Positions 1 through 9,054 of a DNA stretch of 38,023 nucleotides are shown piece after piece. The DNA comes from Clostridiales bacterium (GTDB taxonomy: Bacteria; Bacillota; Clostridia; Oscillospirales; Acutalibacteraceae). Each line of letters starts with the position of its first letter. The first letter of the stretch is position 1. The DNA lies in assembly GCA_022791355.1 (NCBI GenBank), contig JAAVYX010000245.1, positions 1-38,023 on the forward strand. The letters are read 5' to 3'. The notes under the pieces were generated by a model that was given only the letters and a program-made list of their open reading frames with translations, was not told the DNA's origin and did not search any database. The translations under genes and the position numbers were made by a program.

Positions 1-1
1 G

Positions 2-331
2 GAGGACATTCTGGAGGAGCTGGTGGGCGAAATCTGGGACGAGCACGACGAGGTGGTGGAGGACTTCCGCCAGATATCCGAAAGGGTCTACCGGGTCTCC
101 TGCGGGGCCAATCTGGAGGATATGTTCCAGCTGTTCCGTCTGAATGTGGACACTGAGGATTTCGACTTTTCCACCATCAGCGGCTGGGTCATGCAGCAGC
201 TGGGGAAGATTCCCGCCCCCGGCGACCGGTTCGATTATGAAAATCTCCATGTAACGGTTACCAAAACCGACATGCGCCGGGTGCTGGAAATCGAGGTCGG
301 CGTAGACCCTGCGTCCAAAGGCGAACAGTAA
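2..331 (+). CDS. CorC/HlyC-type CBS/transporter-associated domain protein, C-terminal fragment (5' truncated by window edge)
   Basis: Open frame from base 2 (EDILEELVGEIWDEHDEV...); EDILEELVGEI-DE and C-terminal DRFDYENLHVTVTKTDMRRVLEIEV match the CorC_HlyC C-terminal domain pattern. Confidence 0.85.
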   Translation, partial: EDILEELVGEIWDEHDEVVEDFRQISERVYRVSCGANLEDMFQLFRLNVDTEDFDFSTISGWVMQQLGKIPAPGDRFDYENLHVTVTKTDMRRVLEIEVGVDPASKGEQ

Positions 332-403
332 CGGGGCCGCCCCTGTTCCCGTAAAGGCCGGCGGCGTTTATATACGCGCCATACATACGGGACGTAACGC
401 GTC

Positions 404-441
404 ATCCGGGAGAAAGCTAACCGCTTTCCCCCGGATTTTTT
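404..441 (+). terminator. Rho-independent terminator after the CorC-like gene
   Basis: ATCCGGGAGAAAGC-taac-CGCTTTCCCCCGGAT followed by TTTTTT. Confidence 0.75.
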
Positions 442-643
442 GTCACAATTTTTATGTATTTCTCTAATCGGGCCTATGTATATATTTTCTATTAACCGGG
501 GAAGGTCTTACAGCAAAATTCCTTTCTTATTTGGCTGGATGGGAGGTTTCGCTTTAGATTTGCTTTTCTTGTTTAAGTTTAGCGCGAGGTTTCGCGCCCG
601 GTATGCTTTTCGGGATACTCCATTACTGAATCTAGTAGCGCGG

Positions 644-675
644 CCCCTTCTTTTGTGAAACGGCAAAAGAAGGGG
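644..675. repeat. Perfect 12-bp inverted repeat in a non-coding intergenic region
   Basis: CCCCTTCTTTTG-tgaaacgg-CAAAAGAAGGGG read directly. Confidence 0.7.
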
Positions 676-989
676 AAGAAAAGCGCTGCCGCCTACGGCC
701 ACCTCCAGGACTAGGCCCTTCCAATTGGGGGCTTATCCCCATGCCCCCCCCGTTGGCGACGTTTTCGGCCGAAAAGAAAATCCGACGCGAAACCTCCCGA
801 TTAACCAATGAAAGATAGAAAAAAACTGTCGCAAAATAAAAAATAAAACATATATATTTCTGGTATAGCAAGGCGAACCCACTATGCTTGACAGGCGAAT
901 AAAGTCCATGCTACCATAAATTTGCCCGCGGCTTACAGCCTTTCCATGGCCGCGTCAAAGACAAAGCTCAGCTTTAGGAGGAAGAATTG

Positions 990-1832
990 ATGCCCACACT
1001 GTACGTCTCCGACCTGGACGGCACCCTGCTGCGGCCGGACGCTGCCCTTTCGGCCTTTTCCAGGAACACCGTCAACCGGCTTGTGGCGGACGGCATGGCC
1101 TTTACCCTGGCCACCGCCCGCTCCATCGCCTCGGCCCGTCCGGCTGTGGCCGGTCTGAAGCTCCGGCTGCCGGCCGTTATGATGAACGGGGTCTTTCTCA
1201 CCGATATCGTCACCGAGCGGCACGCATCCGTGGCCTATATTCCAGCCCATACGGCCCGTCGGACGGTGGAGACCTTCCTGGCCCACGGCCGTCCCCCCTT
1301 TGTCTATACCTGCCCCGACCGGTCAGGGGTGGACGTGGTTTACACGCGTCTGCGCAGCGCCTACGAAGAAGCCTTTGTAGCCGAGCGACAGACCCGGTAC
1401 CGCAGCTTCCGGCAGGCGGCCGACTACGCTGTAGGCGATTCCACCGTTTACATCAACGGTATCGACACCCCAGACGTCATCCTGCCCCTTTATGAGGCGG
1501 TGCGGCGTATCCCCGGGCTGGACGCCGTCTGTTATCCCGACAACTACGACAGCCGCTATTATTTCCTGGAAACCTTCAGCCAGGAGGCTGGCAAGTGGAA
1601 GGGGATCCGCCGGCTGGCGGACGCCTACGGCTTTGACCGGATTGTCGCCCTGGGAGATAATCTCAACGACCTGGAAATGCTGCGGAGGGCTCATGTAGGC
1701 GTGGCGGTAGCCAACGCCCAGCCCCAGGTCTTGCAGGCGGCGGACAAGATCATCGGCAGCAATCAGGAGGACGGGGTGGCACACTTCCTTTTGGAAGAGG
1801 CGGCCAAAGGAGAACCGGCCGGCTTTATGTGA
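990..1832 (+). CDS. HAD superfamily (Cof-type) hydrolase
   Basis: N-terminal DLDGTLL motif, C-terminal GDNLNDLEML motif; AGGAGG ribosome-binding site just upstream of ATG at 990. Confidence 0.9.
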   Translation: MPTLYVSDLDGTLLRPDAALSAFSRNTVNRLVADGMAFTLATARSIASARPAVAGLKLRLPAVMMNGVFLTDIVTERHASVAYIPAHTARRTVETFLAHGRPPFVYTCPDRSGVDVVYTRLRSAYEEAFVAERQTRYRSFRQAADYAVGDSTVYINGIDTPDVILPLYEAVRRIPGLDAVCYPDNYDSRYYFLETFSQEAGKWKGIRRLADAYGFDRIVALGDNLNDLEMLRRAHVGVAVANAQPQVLQAADKIIGSNQEDGVAHFLLEEAAKGEPAGFM

Positions 1833-1926
1833 TTTTTGAACACGAACTTTGCAACGCTTTGTCCTGATGTGGTAACCTATGGTATAGGGAAATAGGATAG
1901 TTCTCCCTTCCCTTACACAAAAATCC

Positions 1927-2876
1927 ATGGGAAACGGCAGTAACTTCAAACAAAAGATATTTTATGGAAAAGGAGCGGTCTCTACGAAAAAATGGTTTAC
2001 AGCGGCAATATCCATTACGCTAGCAGCGTCCGCCCTGTTTTCGGCTTCTGCCGACGCGTCTCTTGTAGGCGTAATCGGCGACAGCGGGCTTCCCGCGTCC
2101 TTCGCAGGTAAGGAAGAACTTATCACACAGCGTTTTAAGGAGGCCTATCAGTGGGCCCAAACCCTTCCCTTCACGCCCAAAATCCGAATGACGGAAACTT
2201 TATTTTTGGAGATTCCTCCGGCGAGCTTGTCCACAGTTGGGTGGAGATGGATGTAAACGACCAAGTGCGCTCTATCGTAATTCAGGATTTTGACGGTGGA
2301 AATTCTACCGCCCATGGCGCATTTTCCCGTAACAATTGGGCGGCCCTGATCTGCGCGGACCCGGAAACCTGCCAGATCCTTATTTTACGAGACGCTCCGG
2401 CCGAATATTTCGCCAAGGGCGGCGGCGTCAGTAACCTGCCTATCGGCAATCCCATCACCAATCAATACTGGCGGATGGAGAACGGTGTCCCGATTCTCTA
2501 TCAGCAGTTTGAGAACGGGTATTTGCGCTGCGAGGATGGCGAAAGCTGGTATACCGATTTCTATAGCAAAGTCGATCTGGGCGACTACTATATAGAGCCG
2601 CCGCAGGCCCCGCCCGCCTACGGCAATATTTATGCGGTAACCAAAGACGGCTGCTCCTGGGAAAATCCTAAGTATTTCTTTTCCGCAGGCGACATAAACG
2701 GCAACGGCACGACCGCCATAGATGACGTAATGGAGCTCTGTAAAATACTGGCCCGGCAAAGCGCGGGAACCGCGCCCACCGCAGTTGAAATGATGCGGGG
2801 AGATTTGAATAGCGACGGCTCTGTCACCATCGAAGACGTGATGGAGCTCTGCAAGCTTTTGGCCCGCAAAGTATAG
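1927..2876 (+). pseudogene. Secreted LGFP-like module plus type I dockerin protein, interrupted by a one-nucleotide frameshift near 2155-2168
   Basis: ORFs 1927-2256 and 2151-2876 together align end to end with the intact minus-strand protein at 32694-33911 (GLPxxFAGKEE..AYQWA / HAQxxNDGNFxFG..SGE..DFDxGNSTAxGxFSxNNWAAL..AKGGGV..). C-terminus has two dockerin-like Ca-binding repeats (GDINGNGTTAIDDVMELCKILAR; GDLNSDGSVTIEDVMELCKLLAR). Confidence 0.75.
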
Positions 2877-2905
2877 CCAACCCTCGTCCACACATCATAT
2901 GCACA

Positions 2906-2950
2906 AACAGGCCCGCACCGGACAAATGCGTTCGGCGCGGGCCTGTTATA
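2906..2950 (+). terminator. Terminator hairpin after the dockerin gene
   Basis: AACAGGCCCGCACCG-gacaaatgcgtt-CGGCGCGGGCCTGTT, 15-bp stem with one G-T wobble. Confidence 0.7.
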
Positions 2951-3054
2951 TTATAATCAGATATTTATAAATAGCAAAAACAGGCCTTAACCCCTCGATT
3001 TCCGCGAGCATGCGGAAACAGGGCAAAGCCTGTAAACTGCCTCATAAGATACCC

Positions 3055-3321
3055 TTACGAAACCTTGGCTTTATTCAGCTTGACAGTCAGAGCGGACTTC
3101 TTCCGGGCGGCGGTGTTCTTATGCAGAATTCCCTTGGAAACGGCCTGGTCGATCTTCTTGATGGCGGCCTTTACGCTACCTTCCACATCAGCGGTGTTGC
3201 CGGTGAGGGCTGCGTCGGCCTTCTTGATCTCAGACTTCAGAGCAGAACGATAGCTCTTGTTCCGCAGATTCTTCTTCTCGGAAACGATGACCCGCTTCTT
3301 GGCGGACTTAATATTGGGCAT
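3055..3321 (-). CDS. rpsT: 30S ribosomal protein S20
   Basis: MPNIKSAKKRVIVSEKKNLRNKSYRSALKSEIKKA...GILHKNTAARKKSALTVKLNKAK, characteristic S20; GGAGG ribosome-binding site upstream. Confidence 0.97.
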   Translation of the reverse strand: MPNIKSAKKRVIVSEKKNLRNKSYRSALKSEIKKADAALTGNTADVEGSVKAAIKKIDQAVSKGILHKNTAARKKSALTVKLNKAKVS

Positions 3322-3477
3322 GATTCCACCTCCTTGCCAACACTTAAGTAAAGATATATTACCACTTTTTCCGCTGTTTTGCAAGTTCTTTTTCTGAATT
3401 GCCCCGCTTTTCCCGGACTTTAAAAAACAGACGGCTTTCTTTCGGCCGTTTTGTTCATATTGGCGGCTTCACAGCCC

Positions 3478-3600
3478 TCAGACCACCGGCGGCCAGCCGC
3501 CGTATTCCCACAGCAGCTCCTCCGTACCGGCGGGCAGCGTTCGGATCACGCGAAAGCCGCATTTTTCCAGAACCCGACAGGAGGCCGGATTGCGCCGTTC
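3478..3600 (-). pseudogene. C-terminal remnant of a GNAT acetyltransferase
   Basis: RRNPASCRVLEKCGFRVIRT...ELLWEYGGW resembles the GNAT motif-B tail (N-x-A-S-x-R-V-L-E-K-x-G-F); no N-terminal acetyl-CoA-binding region upstream in any frame. Confidence 0.5.
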
Positions 3601-3671
3601 TGTCTGGGTCCGGACAGCCCGTGCCCCAGGCCCAAAAAAGTTTCCGGCGGCTACGCATACAGGTTTTAAAA

Positions 3672-3705
3672 GGGCCGGCAAGCGCTTTCCCTTGCCGGCC
3701 CGTCT
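3672..3705 (-). terminator. Terminator of the pduL-like gene
   Basis: Minus strand GGGCCGGCAAGGG-aaagcg-CTTGCCGGCCC followed by TTTT. Confidence 0.8.
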
Positions 3706-3709
3706 TCTA

Positions 3710-4285
3710 TCAGTCCAGAATCTGGGCGGTACAGCTGCCGGTCATACCGGCGGCGTTGGCCTCGTCGGTATCCAGATGCATGGCCAAAGCGTACTTTTCG
3801 CTGACCCGGCAAATGACGTCGCCGAAGACCAGGCTGCGGCCGGGGGTATTGACGGCCACGCGGACTACCTGCTTATCCTGCATGCCGTATTTTTCGGCGT
3901 CGGCAGGCGTCATATGAATGTGCCGCTTGGCAACGATGACGCCCGCGGGCAAATCCACCTCGCCGCAGGGACCGACCAGCTTACAGGGGGCCGAGCCCTC
4001 CAGTTCTCCCGACTCGCGGATAGGGGCGGCAAGGCCGATGGAGCGCGCGTCGGTCATGGACAGCTCCACCTGAGATTCGGGGCGGACGGGGCCTAGGATG
4101 GAAACGTTTTTCAGCTCACGCTTGGGGCCTACCACCGTCACCCGCTCCTCGCAGGCGAACTGACCGGGCTGGGACAGATCCTTTTTATTGGTGAGCTGAT
4201 ACCCTTCCCCAAAGAGAACGGCCAGGTGCTCTTGGGACAGATGGACATGGCGGGCGGAAATTTCCGCAAGGACAGGCTTTTCCAT
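3710..4285 (-). CDS. pduL: Phosphate propanoyltransferase (PduL-type phosphotransacylase)
   Basis: ISARHVHLSQEHLAVLFG, CKLVGPCGEVDLPAGVIVAKRHIHMTPADAEKYG and ALAMHLDTDEANAAG match PduL family motifs. Confidence 0.93.
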   Translation of the reverse strand: MEKPVLAEISARHVHLSQEHLAVLFGEGYQLTNKKDLSQPGQFACEERVTVVGPKRELKNVSILGPVRPESQVELSMTDARSIGLAAPIRESGELEGSAPCKLVGPCGEVDLPAGVIVAKRHIHMTPADAEKYGMQDKQVVRVAVNTPGRSLVFGDVICRVSEKYALAMHLDTDEANAAGMTGSCTAQILD

Positions 4286-4699
4286 AATTTTTCATTCCTC
4301 TTTCTCCGCGCGGCCGTTGATTTACAAAACTATAGGACCGTCCCGCGCGGCGGGCGGCCTGCTTTTAAAAATATTGTAGCAGTCGCGGTCCCAATTTGCA
4401 AGACCTGTTTGCGTCCGGCGGAAAAAAATGCTATAATGGGTTGGGCAAAACAGGTCGAATACAGGCGAACGGTATTGGTCGGCCTTGAGGCTTTACGAAG
4501 GTGCGCCTGCCGCGCTCCTGTAAACCTATATAACCTTTGCGGACAAAAGGCGGTATACCCTTTGTATACCTTGATCGCGTCTGGCAAGACGGAGCGCCTC
4601 GGTTCGGCCAAATATCCGGTCCCTGCAAGACCTCATTCGCCGAATCGCCGGCCGGCGGTCCCGACTGCTTGAGGGCCGGCAATGAACGGGAGACAAGCT

Positions 4700-5266
4700 A
4701 TGAACGAAAAATGGAACGCTCTGAAAGAACGCTGCAAGGCCTGCCAGGCCTGTCCTCTCTGGGAAACTCGTACCAATGTGGTTTTTGGCGACGGCAATCC
4801 GGATACCGATATTTTGTTTATCGGCGAGGGGCCGGGTCAGCAGGAGGATTTGACCGGCCGGGCCTTTGTGGGACGGGCCGGCCAGCTTTTGGATAAATAT
4901 CTGGCTGCCGTTGACCTGGACCGCACCCAAATCTACATCGGCAACATGGTCAAGTGCCGGCCGCCCCAAAACCGGGATCCTAAGCCGGAGGAGACCGAAA
5001 GCTGTATCGGGTATCTGCGGGAGCAGGTGCGCATCATCCAGCCCAAAATCATCGTATGCTTAGGCCGTATCGCGGCCTGCCGCCTCATCGACCCGGCCTT
5101 TAAGGTCACCCGGCAGCACGGAGAATGGATACAAAAAGGGGACATCCGTTTTATGGGCACCTTCCACCCCGCCGCCCTGCTGCGCAATCCCGGCCAGAAG
5201 CCGGCGGCCTACGAGGATTTTCTCAAAATCCGCGCCGCCTTAGACGAACTGGCCGCCTTCAAATAG
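4700..5266 (+). CDS. Type-4 uracil-DNA glycosylase (Fe-S family)
   Basis: CxxC near the N-terminus (CKACQACPL), GEGPGQQEDLTGRAFVGRAGQLLD, NMVKCRPPQNRDPKPEE, TFHPAALLRNP. Confidence 0.95.
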   Translation: MNEKWNALKERCKACQACPLWETRTNVVFGDGNPDTDILFIGEGPGQQEDLTGRAFVGRAGQLLDKYLAAVDLDRTQIYIGNMVKCRPPQNRDPKPEETESCIGYLREQVRIIQPKIIVCLGRIAACRLIDPAFKVTRQHGEWIQKGDIRFMGTFHPAALLRNPGQKPAAYEDFLKIRAALDELAAFK

Positions 5267-5383
5267 TTCTGCCCAAAGCGTTTTGTATATGGCGGGAAAG
5301 GAGCCCTTGGCCGGATTTTGGATAGGGGATATTTGTATTTTGTATAGCTGTACGCTATAGCATCTATAAAATAATCAATTGTT

Positions 5384-5836
5384 TCATGAGCCATTTTCTT
5401 CATTGACTGCGGCGATTAAACCCCATATTATATTTCGAGGCAAATAAAACTTACCTGGTTCGAAATTACCAATCATTGTTTGGTTTACAAAAACAATCGT
5501 GTCTTCCATACTACATGTATGGACCAAACTACATCTAATTGCATGGTAGATAATTTGTTCTATATCCACATAACCGCCTTTATCCGGAATCACATTATCA
5601 ATTTTAAAATCAATTCTTATTCTAATTTTTGACGCTTCAACGCCTGGAAATCCTACCTTACTTATTGTTCGAAAATGCTGCGACAAAAAACTTTTATATC
5701 TATTTGTAACTGATAATGCAGGGTATGTTTTTGCAGCGCATGCGTCTATTGCATTACACACTAAACAGAGCGCTTCATTATAATGACTATTTTGATACAA
5801 CGTCTTTGCAGCTTGAATAAATGAATCTATACTCAT
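5384..5836 (-). CDS. Hypothetical protein, possible HEPN-like fold
   Basis: 150-aa ORF with ribosome-binding site (GGAGG); helical profile by eye; contains R-C-S-L-V-H (Rx4H); markedly AT-richer than neighbours. Confidence 0.6.
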   Translation of the reverse strand: MSIDSFIQAAKTLYQNSHYNEALCLVCNAIDACAAKTYPALSVTNRYKSFLSQHFRTISKVGFPGVEASKIRIRIDFKIDNVIPDKGGYVDIEQIIYHAIRCSLVHTCSMEDTIVFVNQTMIGNFEPGKFYLPRNIIWGLIAAVNEENGS

Positions 5837-5867
5837 ACTTATGACCTCCTACCAGTTAGCAAACGAT

Positions 5868-5914
5868 ATTTATGTCCTTTCTTCGTGGTGGGAACGAACC
5901 CCGCCGACATAAAT
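5868..5914. repeat. Nested inverted repeat upstream of the 5384-5836 ORF
   Basis: ATTTATGTC (5868-5876) pairs with GACATAAAT (5906-5914) around an inner GGTGGGAACGAACCCCGCC stem. Confidence 0.6.
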
Positions 5915-5947
5915 CCTAAAGCGTGATCTATTTCAGGCTAAACACCT

Positions 5948-7213
5948 TTAGGAAACCGGCTGCAAATAGAGATAAAGGGTTGAGCCGTTCTGCATGACGT
6001 GTACTTGGGACGGCCGGTCGATTCCTTCCATCAGCCGGACGATGTACCGCTCCCCTTGGAACAGGTTTTCCCGAAAGGTATGCAGCGCCGCCTGATCGGC
6101 AAAGCGGACGCGCAGGGCCGGAACGTCTTGCTGCTGCCGGTCGGCTAAGAGCGTCCCGCCCCGGACAGCCGCATCCGCAAAGCCGGCTTCCTCCCCTTCG
6201 ACGGTCAAATCGTACAAACTGTCCCGCTGGGGTAGCGGCGACGGACAGTCTGGAACTCTGCCGGTCAGCGGGCCGGTATAGTTTACCCCTCCTGTCAGAA
6301 CCTCCGCGTCCGACAGGCCGAAATAGTCGGGCAGCATATAAGCCGGCGACATGCCTTCTTTACTAAAATATGCCTGCTGAGACTCCTTATACTGGATGGC
6401 GGCGGTAACGTCTATATGATACCACCGCCCGTCCAGCCGGGCCAGGTTCCAGACATGACCGTATTCCCGGCCCACGTCCCGGCCCCGGTAATAAACCTTA
6501 TAACAGGCGATACCCTTCATCCGGCAAAATAGCTGAAAGGCCCCCGCGATCCCGTTGCACTGGGCTTTTTTATCCGCCAGAGCGCCTTGTATGGTAAAAT
6601 TCCAGCCAAATCCCTCCTCCGAATCCCCTTCGGCCTGGTAATCGATTGTATCTACCATGTATGCGTAAATCCCATAGGCTCCGGCGGCCTGGGGCCCCAG
6701 CTCCCCGGCTGGTACGGCCGGCATCGCCTCCAGCTGCCGGCCGGCCTCCTCCAGGCAGCCCTCGTCCGCGATATAGGCCAGCTCGGCCGCGGGAATGGTA
6801 ACGGTAAGATATCCCTCCTCGTCCCGCTCCACGCCAAACTGTCCCCGCACTAAGGTTGTCATGAAATGGGGCTGGTCGGCCTTGAGCATGGATACCAGCC
6901 ACATGATATCCTCAAAGCCGTATATGGCTCGGGTATGCAGGCGCAGGGAGGTTACCTGATGCTCATAAGCGTATTGCAGGGCTTTGTAAAGCAGCAGAGG
7001 CTCGCCCGACAGGGCCGGCTGGCAAAGCAGTTCCCGGTCGCCGTAGGTCCCCTGGTAATCCGCCAGCGCCTGCCGCTCCATGGGCTGGCCGTCCATATAA
7101 ACCCGCCGGTCGGGCCGGGGCCACAAACGGATGCAGAGCAGGGCCGATAAGGTCAAGACGGCCGTCAACAGAACCGCCGTTCCGATCAGCAGCCTTTTTT
7201 TCCTTCCGGTCAT
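5948..7213 (-). CDS. Membrane-anchored transglutaminase-like domain protein
   Basis: N-terminal TM helix; KKAQCNGIAGAFQLFCRMKGI..GHVWNLARLDGRWYHIDVTAA gives the Cys-His-Asp arrangement. Confidence 0.88.
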   Translation of the reverse strand: MTGRKKRLLIGTAVLLTAVLTLSALLCIRLWPRPDRRVYMDGQPMERQALADYQGTYGDRELLCQPALSGEPLLLYKALQYAYEHQVTSLRLHTRAIYGFEDIMWLVSMLKADQPHFMTTLVRGQFGVERDEEGYLTVTIPAAELAYIADEGCLEEAGRQLEAMPAVPAGELGPQAAGAYGIYAYMVDTIDYQAEGDSEEGFGWNFTIQGALADKKAQCNGIAGAFQLFCRMKGIACYKVYYRGRDVGREYGHVWNLARLDGRWYHIDVTAAIQYKESQQAYFSKEGMSPAYMLPDYFGLSDAEVLTGGVNYTGPLTGRVPDCPSPLPQRDSLYDLTVEGEEAGFADAAVRGGTLLADRQQQDVPALRVRFADQAALHTFRENLFQGERYIVRLMEGIDRPSQVHVMQNGSTLYLYLQPVS

Positions 7214-7905
7214 ATAATCTCCCCCTCCAACAGGTCGGCGTATGCGGTCAGAGCGTCTCGGCCCGACGCCGAAAGGGAAAAGGTCCGGTCCTCCTGCCGG
7301 GTATACCAGCCGTAATAATTCCGGCGGAGGATCTCGCTGGTTTTGGCCGGGCCGCCGGCCGCCTTGACCGCCGCCGTCGTAGCATACCCTTCCCCCAGGA
7401 GCTTGGCCACCAGCAGAGCCTGCTCCTTGTAGGCCGTGAGGATCTTACGGCCGGTTACGCCGCCGGTGTTATGGCTGCCGGTTCGGCCGGCGTGCTCCTG
7501 TAGGATCGCCAGGCGCTTACCGGCGTTTTTGCGCAGCGGCCGGGCTTCGGCCGGGTGGATGGCTACGTCTACCTGTCCCTTACCGCCGCCGGTAAAGCCC
7601 ACGAAAATGAGCCCCAGCTCCAGCCGGCGGCAGAGGCGGCGCATATCGTGCAGACGCGGGTCCCGATAGCCGCCTTTGGGCAGGGGTACGGCCACGTAAA
7701 CCCCGTCGGCCGCCATTTGGCGACGAACGGCCTGATAGAGCAGATCGATGGTGAAGCCTCTTTTCAGCTCGACCACAATCAGCTCTTCATCCCGCACGGC
7801 GGCAATATCGCAATCCTTAACCTCGCCCTTGACCTCATATCCCAGAGTTTCCAGGTAGGTCTTTACAGGCGGGTAAAGATCCTTTTCCAGAAGCTTCTCC
7901 ACCAA
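7210..7905 (-). CDS. DUF2161-family PD-(D/E)XK-type phosphodiesterase
   Basis: VKTYLETLGYEVKGEVKDCDIAAVRDEELIVVELKRG: D..E-x-K nuclease core; C-terminal wHTH-like region. Start overlaps nothing; 3' end overlaps the start of the downstream gene by 4 nt. Confidence 0.8.
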   Translation of the reverse strand: MVEKLLEKDLYPPVKTYLETLGYEVKGEVKDCDIAAVRDEELIVVELKRGFTIDLLYQAVRRQMAADGVYVAVPLPKGGYRDPRLHDMRRLCRRLELGLIFVGFTGGGKGQVDVAIHPAEARPLRKNAGKRLAILQEHAGRTGSHNTGGVTGRKILTAYKEQALLVAKLLGEGYATTAAVKAAGGPAKTSEILRRNYYGWYTRQEDRTFSLSASGRDALTAYADLLEGEII

Positions 7906-8113
7906 TGTCCCTCCTCCGCGTTTTTTATTTCAAGCGCTTTCGTGCGGATTATTTCTCTTTTTAGGGCTTTGTCGGGAGGTTTCCTTTTCTTTTTTAGCGA
8001 GGGTTCGATATCCCCGTGCTAAAAAATCTATTTTTATTATATCATATATAACGCCTCCAAACAATCTCGTACAAAAGCGAATCTCCTCCTAAAATTTGCG
8101 CGCCGCTATACTA

Positions 8114-8142
8114 TTGACAGAATTCTTTCAAAAGACTACAAT
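8114..8142 (+). promoter_or_regulatory. Sigma-A promoter for the AraC-family regulator
   Basis: TTGACA (8114-8119), 17-nt spacer, TACAAT (8137-8142). Confidence 0.75.
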
Positions 8143-8205
8143 ATACGCAGAAACTATCTGGTTTCAGACAAATATTGCTATAAAGTCAAGCGCGGTGGTG
8201 ATACT

Positions 8206-9003
8206 ATGCAGGCTTTTTTGGAAATGCAAGTGGAATACGATAAGTCCCTGGATATCCGTCCCCGTATAGACAACTATTGTCTGCCGCATTTTCACTCTCA
8301 TGTAGAGGTGGTATACATCGAGGACGGGGAAATGGCGGTTACTGTCAACAACGAGACCCGCACCCTCACCCACGGCTGGGCAGCCATCTCCAACAGTTAC
8401 GATATCCACACCTATCAAACGCCCCAGTATTCCGACGCCCGTATCCTGGTCATCCCGCTGGATATGGTGGGCCAGTTTGGCACGGTGATGCAGCAAAAGT
8501 GCTTTTCCTCTCCTTTTCTGGCTCCCGGCCCCCACATCAGCGATCTGGAAACGGTTATCAACAAGCTGGACTTTTATCACAGAACCGACAATACTTTACT
8601 CTGCACGGGATATCTCTATGTTCTACTGGGCATTTTCATTGAACAAATCGGCCTGGCGCCCCTCAATAAACGGGGCGGCATGCCCTCCCTCACTCGGGAC
8701 ATTCTGCTCTATTTGGAGCACCACTATCTGGAGCCCCTGACGTTGGACGATATCGCTCGCCAGTGCGGCTACAATAAATGCTATATCTCCCGCTTCTTTA
8801 ACTCTACCTTAGGCTGCGGCTTCAATCGCTACGTCAATACCCTGCGGGTACGGCACGCCGCTTATCTTATGCGGGAATCGGACGCAAGTCTGGAGGAGAT
8901 CGCCGCCCAGTCCGGCTTTCAGAACACTCGTAATTTCAACCGCTATTTTCAGCTGCTCTATCAGACCACTCCAAAGGAATACAAACGCAGCTTACAGAAG
9001 TAG
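8206..9003 (+). CDS. AraC-family transcriptional regulator with N-terminal cupin
   Basis: N-terminal HFHSHVEVVYIEDGEMAVTVNNE cupin; C-terminal LTLDDIARQCGYNKCYISRFFNSTLGCGFNRYVNTLRVRHA...GFQNTRNFNRYFQLLYQTTPKEYK double HTH. Confidence 0.95.
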   Translation: MQAFLEMQVEYDKSLDIRPRIDNYCLPHFHSHVEVVYIEDGEMAVTVNNETRTLTHGWAAISNSYDIHTYQTPQYSDARILVIPLDMVGQFGTVMQQKCFSSPFLAPGPHISDLETVINKLDFYHRTDNTLLCTGYLYVLLGIFIEQIGLAPLNKRGGMPSLTRDILLYLEHHYLEPLTLDDIARQCGYNKCYISRFFNSTLGCGFNRYVNTLRVRHAAYLMRESDASLEEIAAQSGFQNTRNFNRYFQLLYQTTPKEYKRSLQK

Positions 9004-9054
9004 CCGCCGGATGAAGGGCTTGGTATAAAAATCCGGCCGGAAAGAGGTTTTGAT

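Noticed and set aside
440-871. Small ORFs 440-658, 508-702 and 632-871
   Set aside because: Overlapping on both strands over a palindromic intergenic region; no ribosome-binding site or domain.
2151-2170. Programmed -1 frameshift signal (CCCAAAC)
   Set aside because: The heptamer is in the wrong phase relative to the upstream frame and the paralog is encoded in a single frame.
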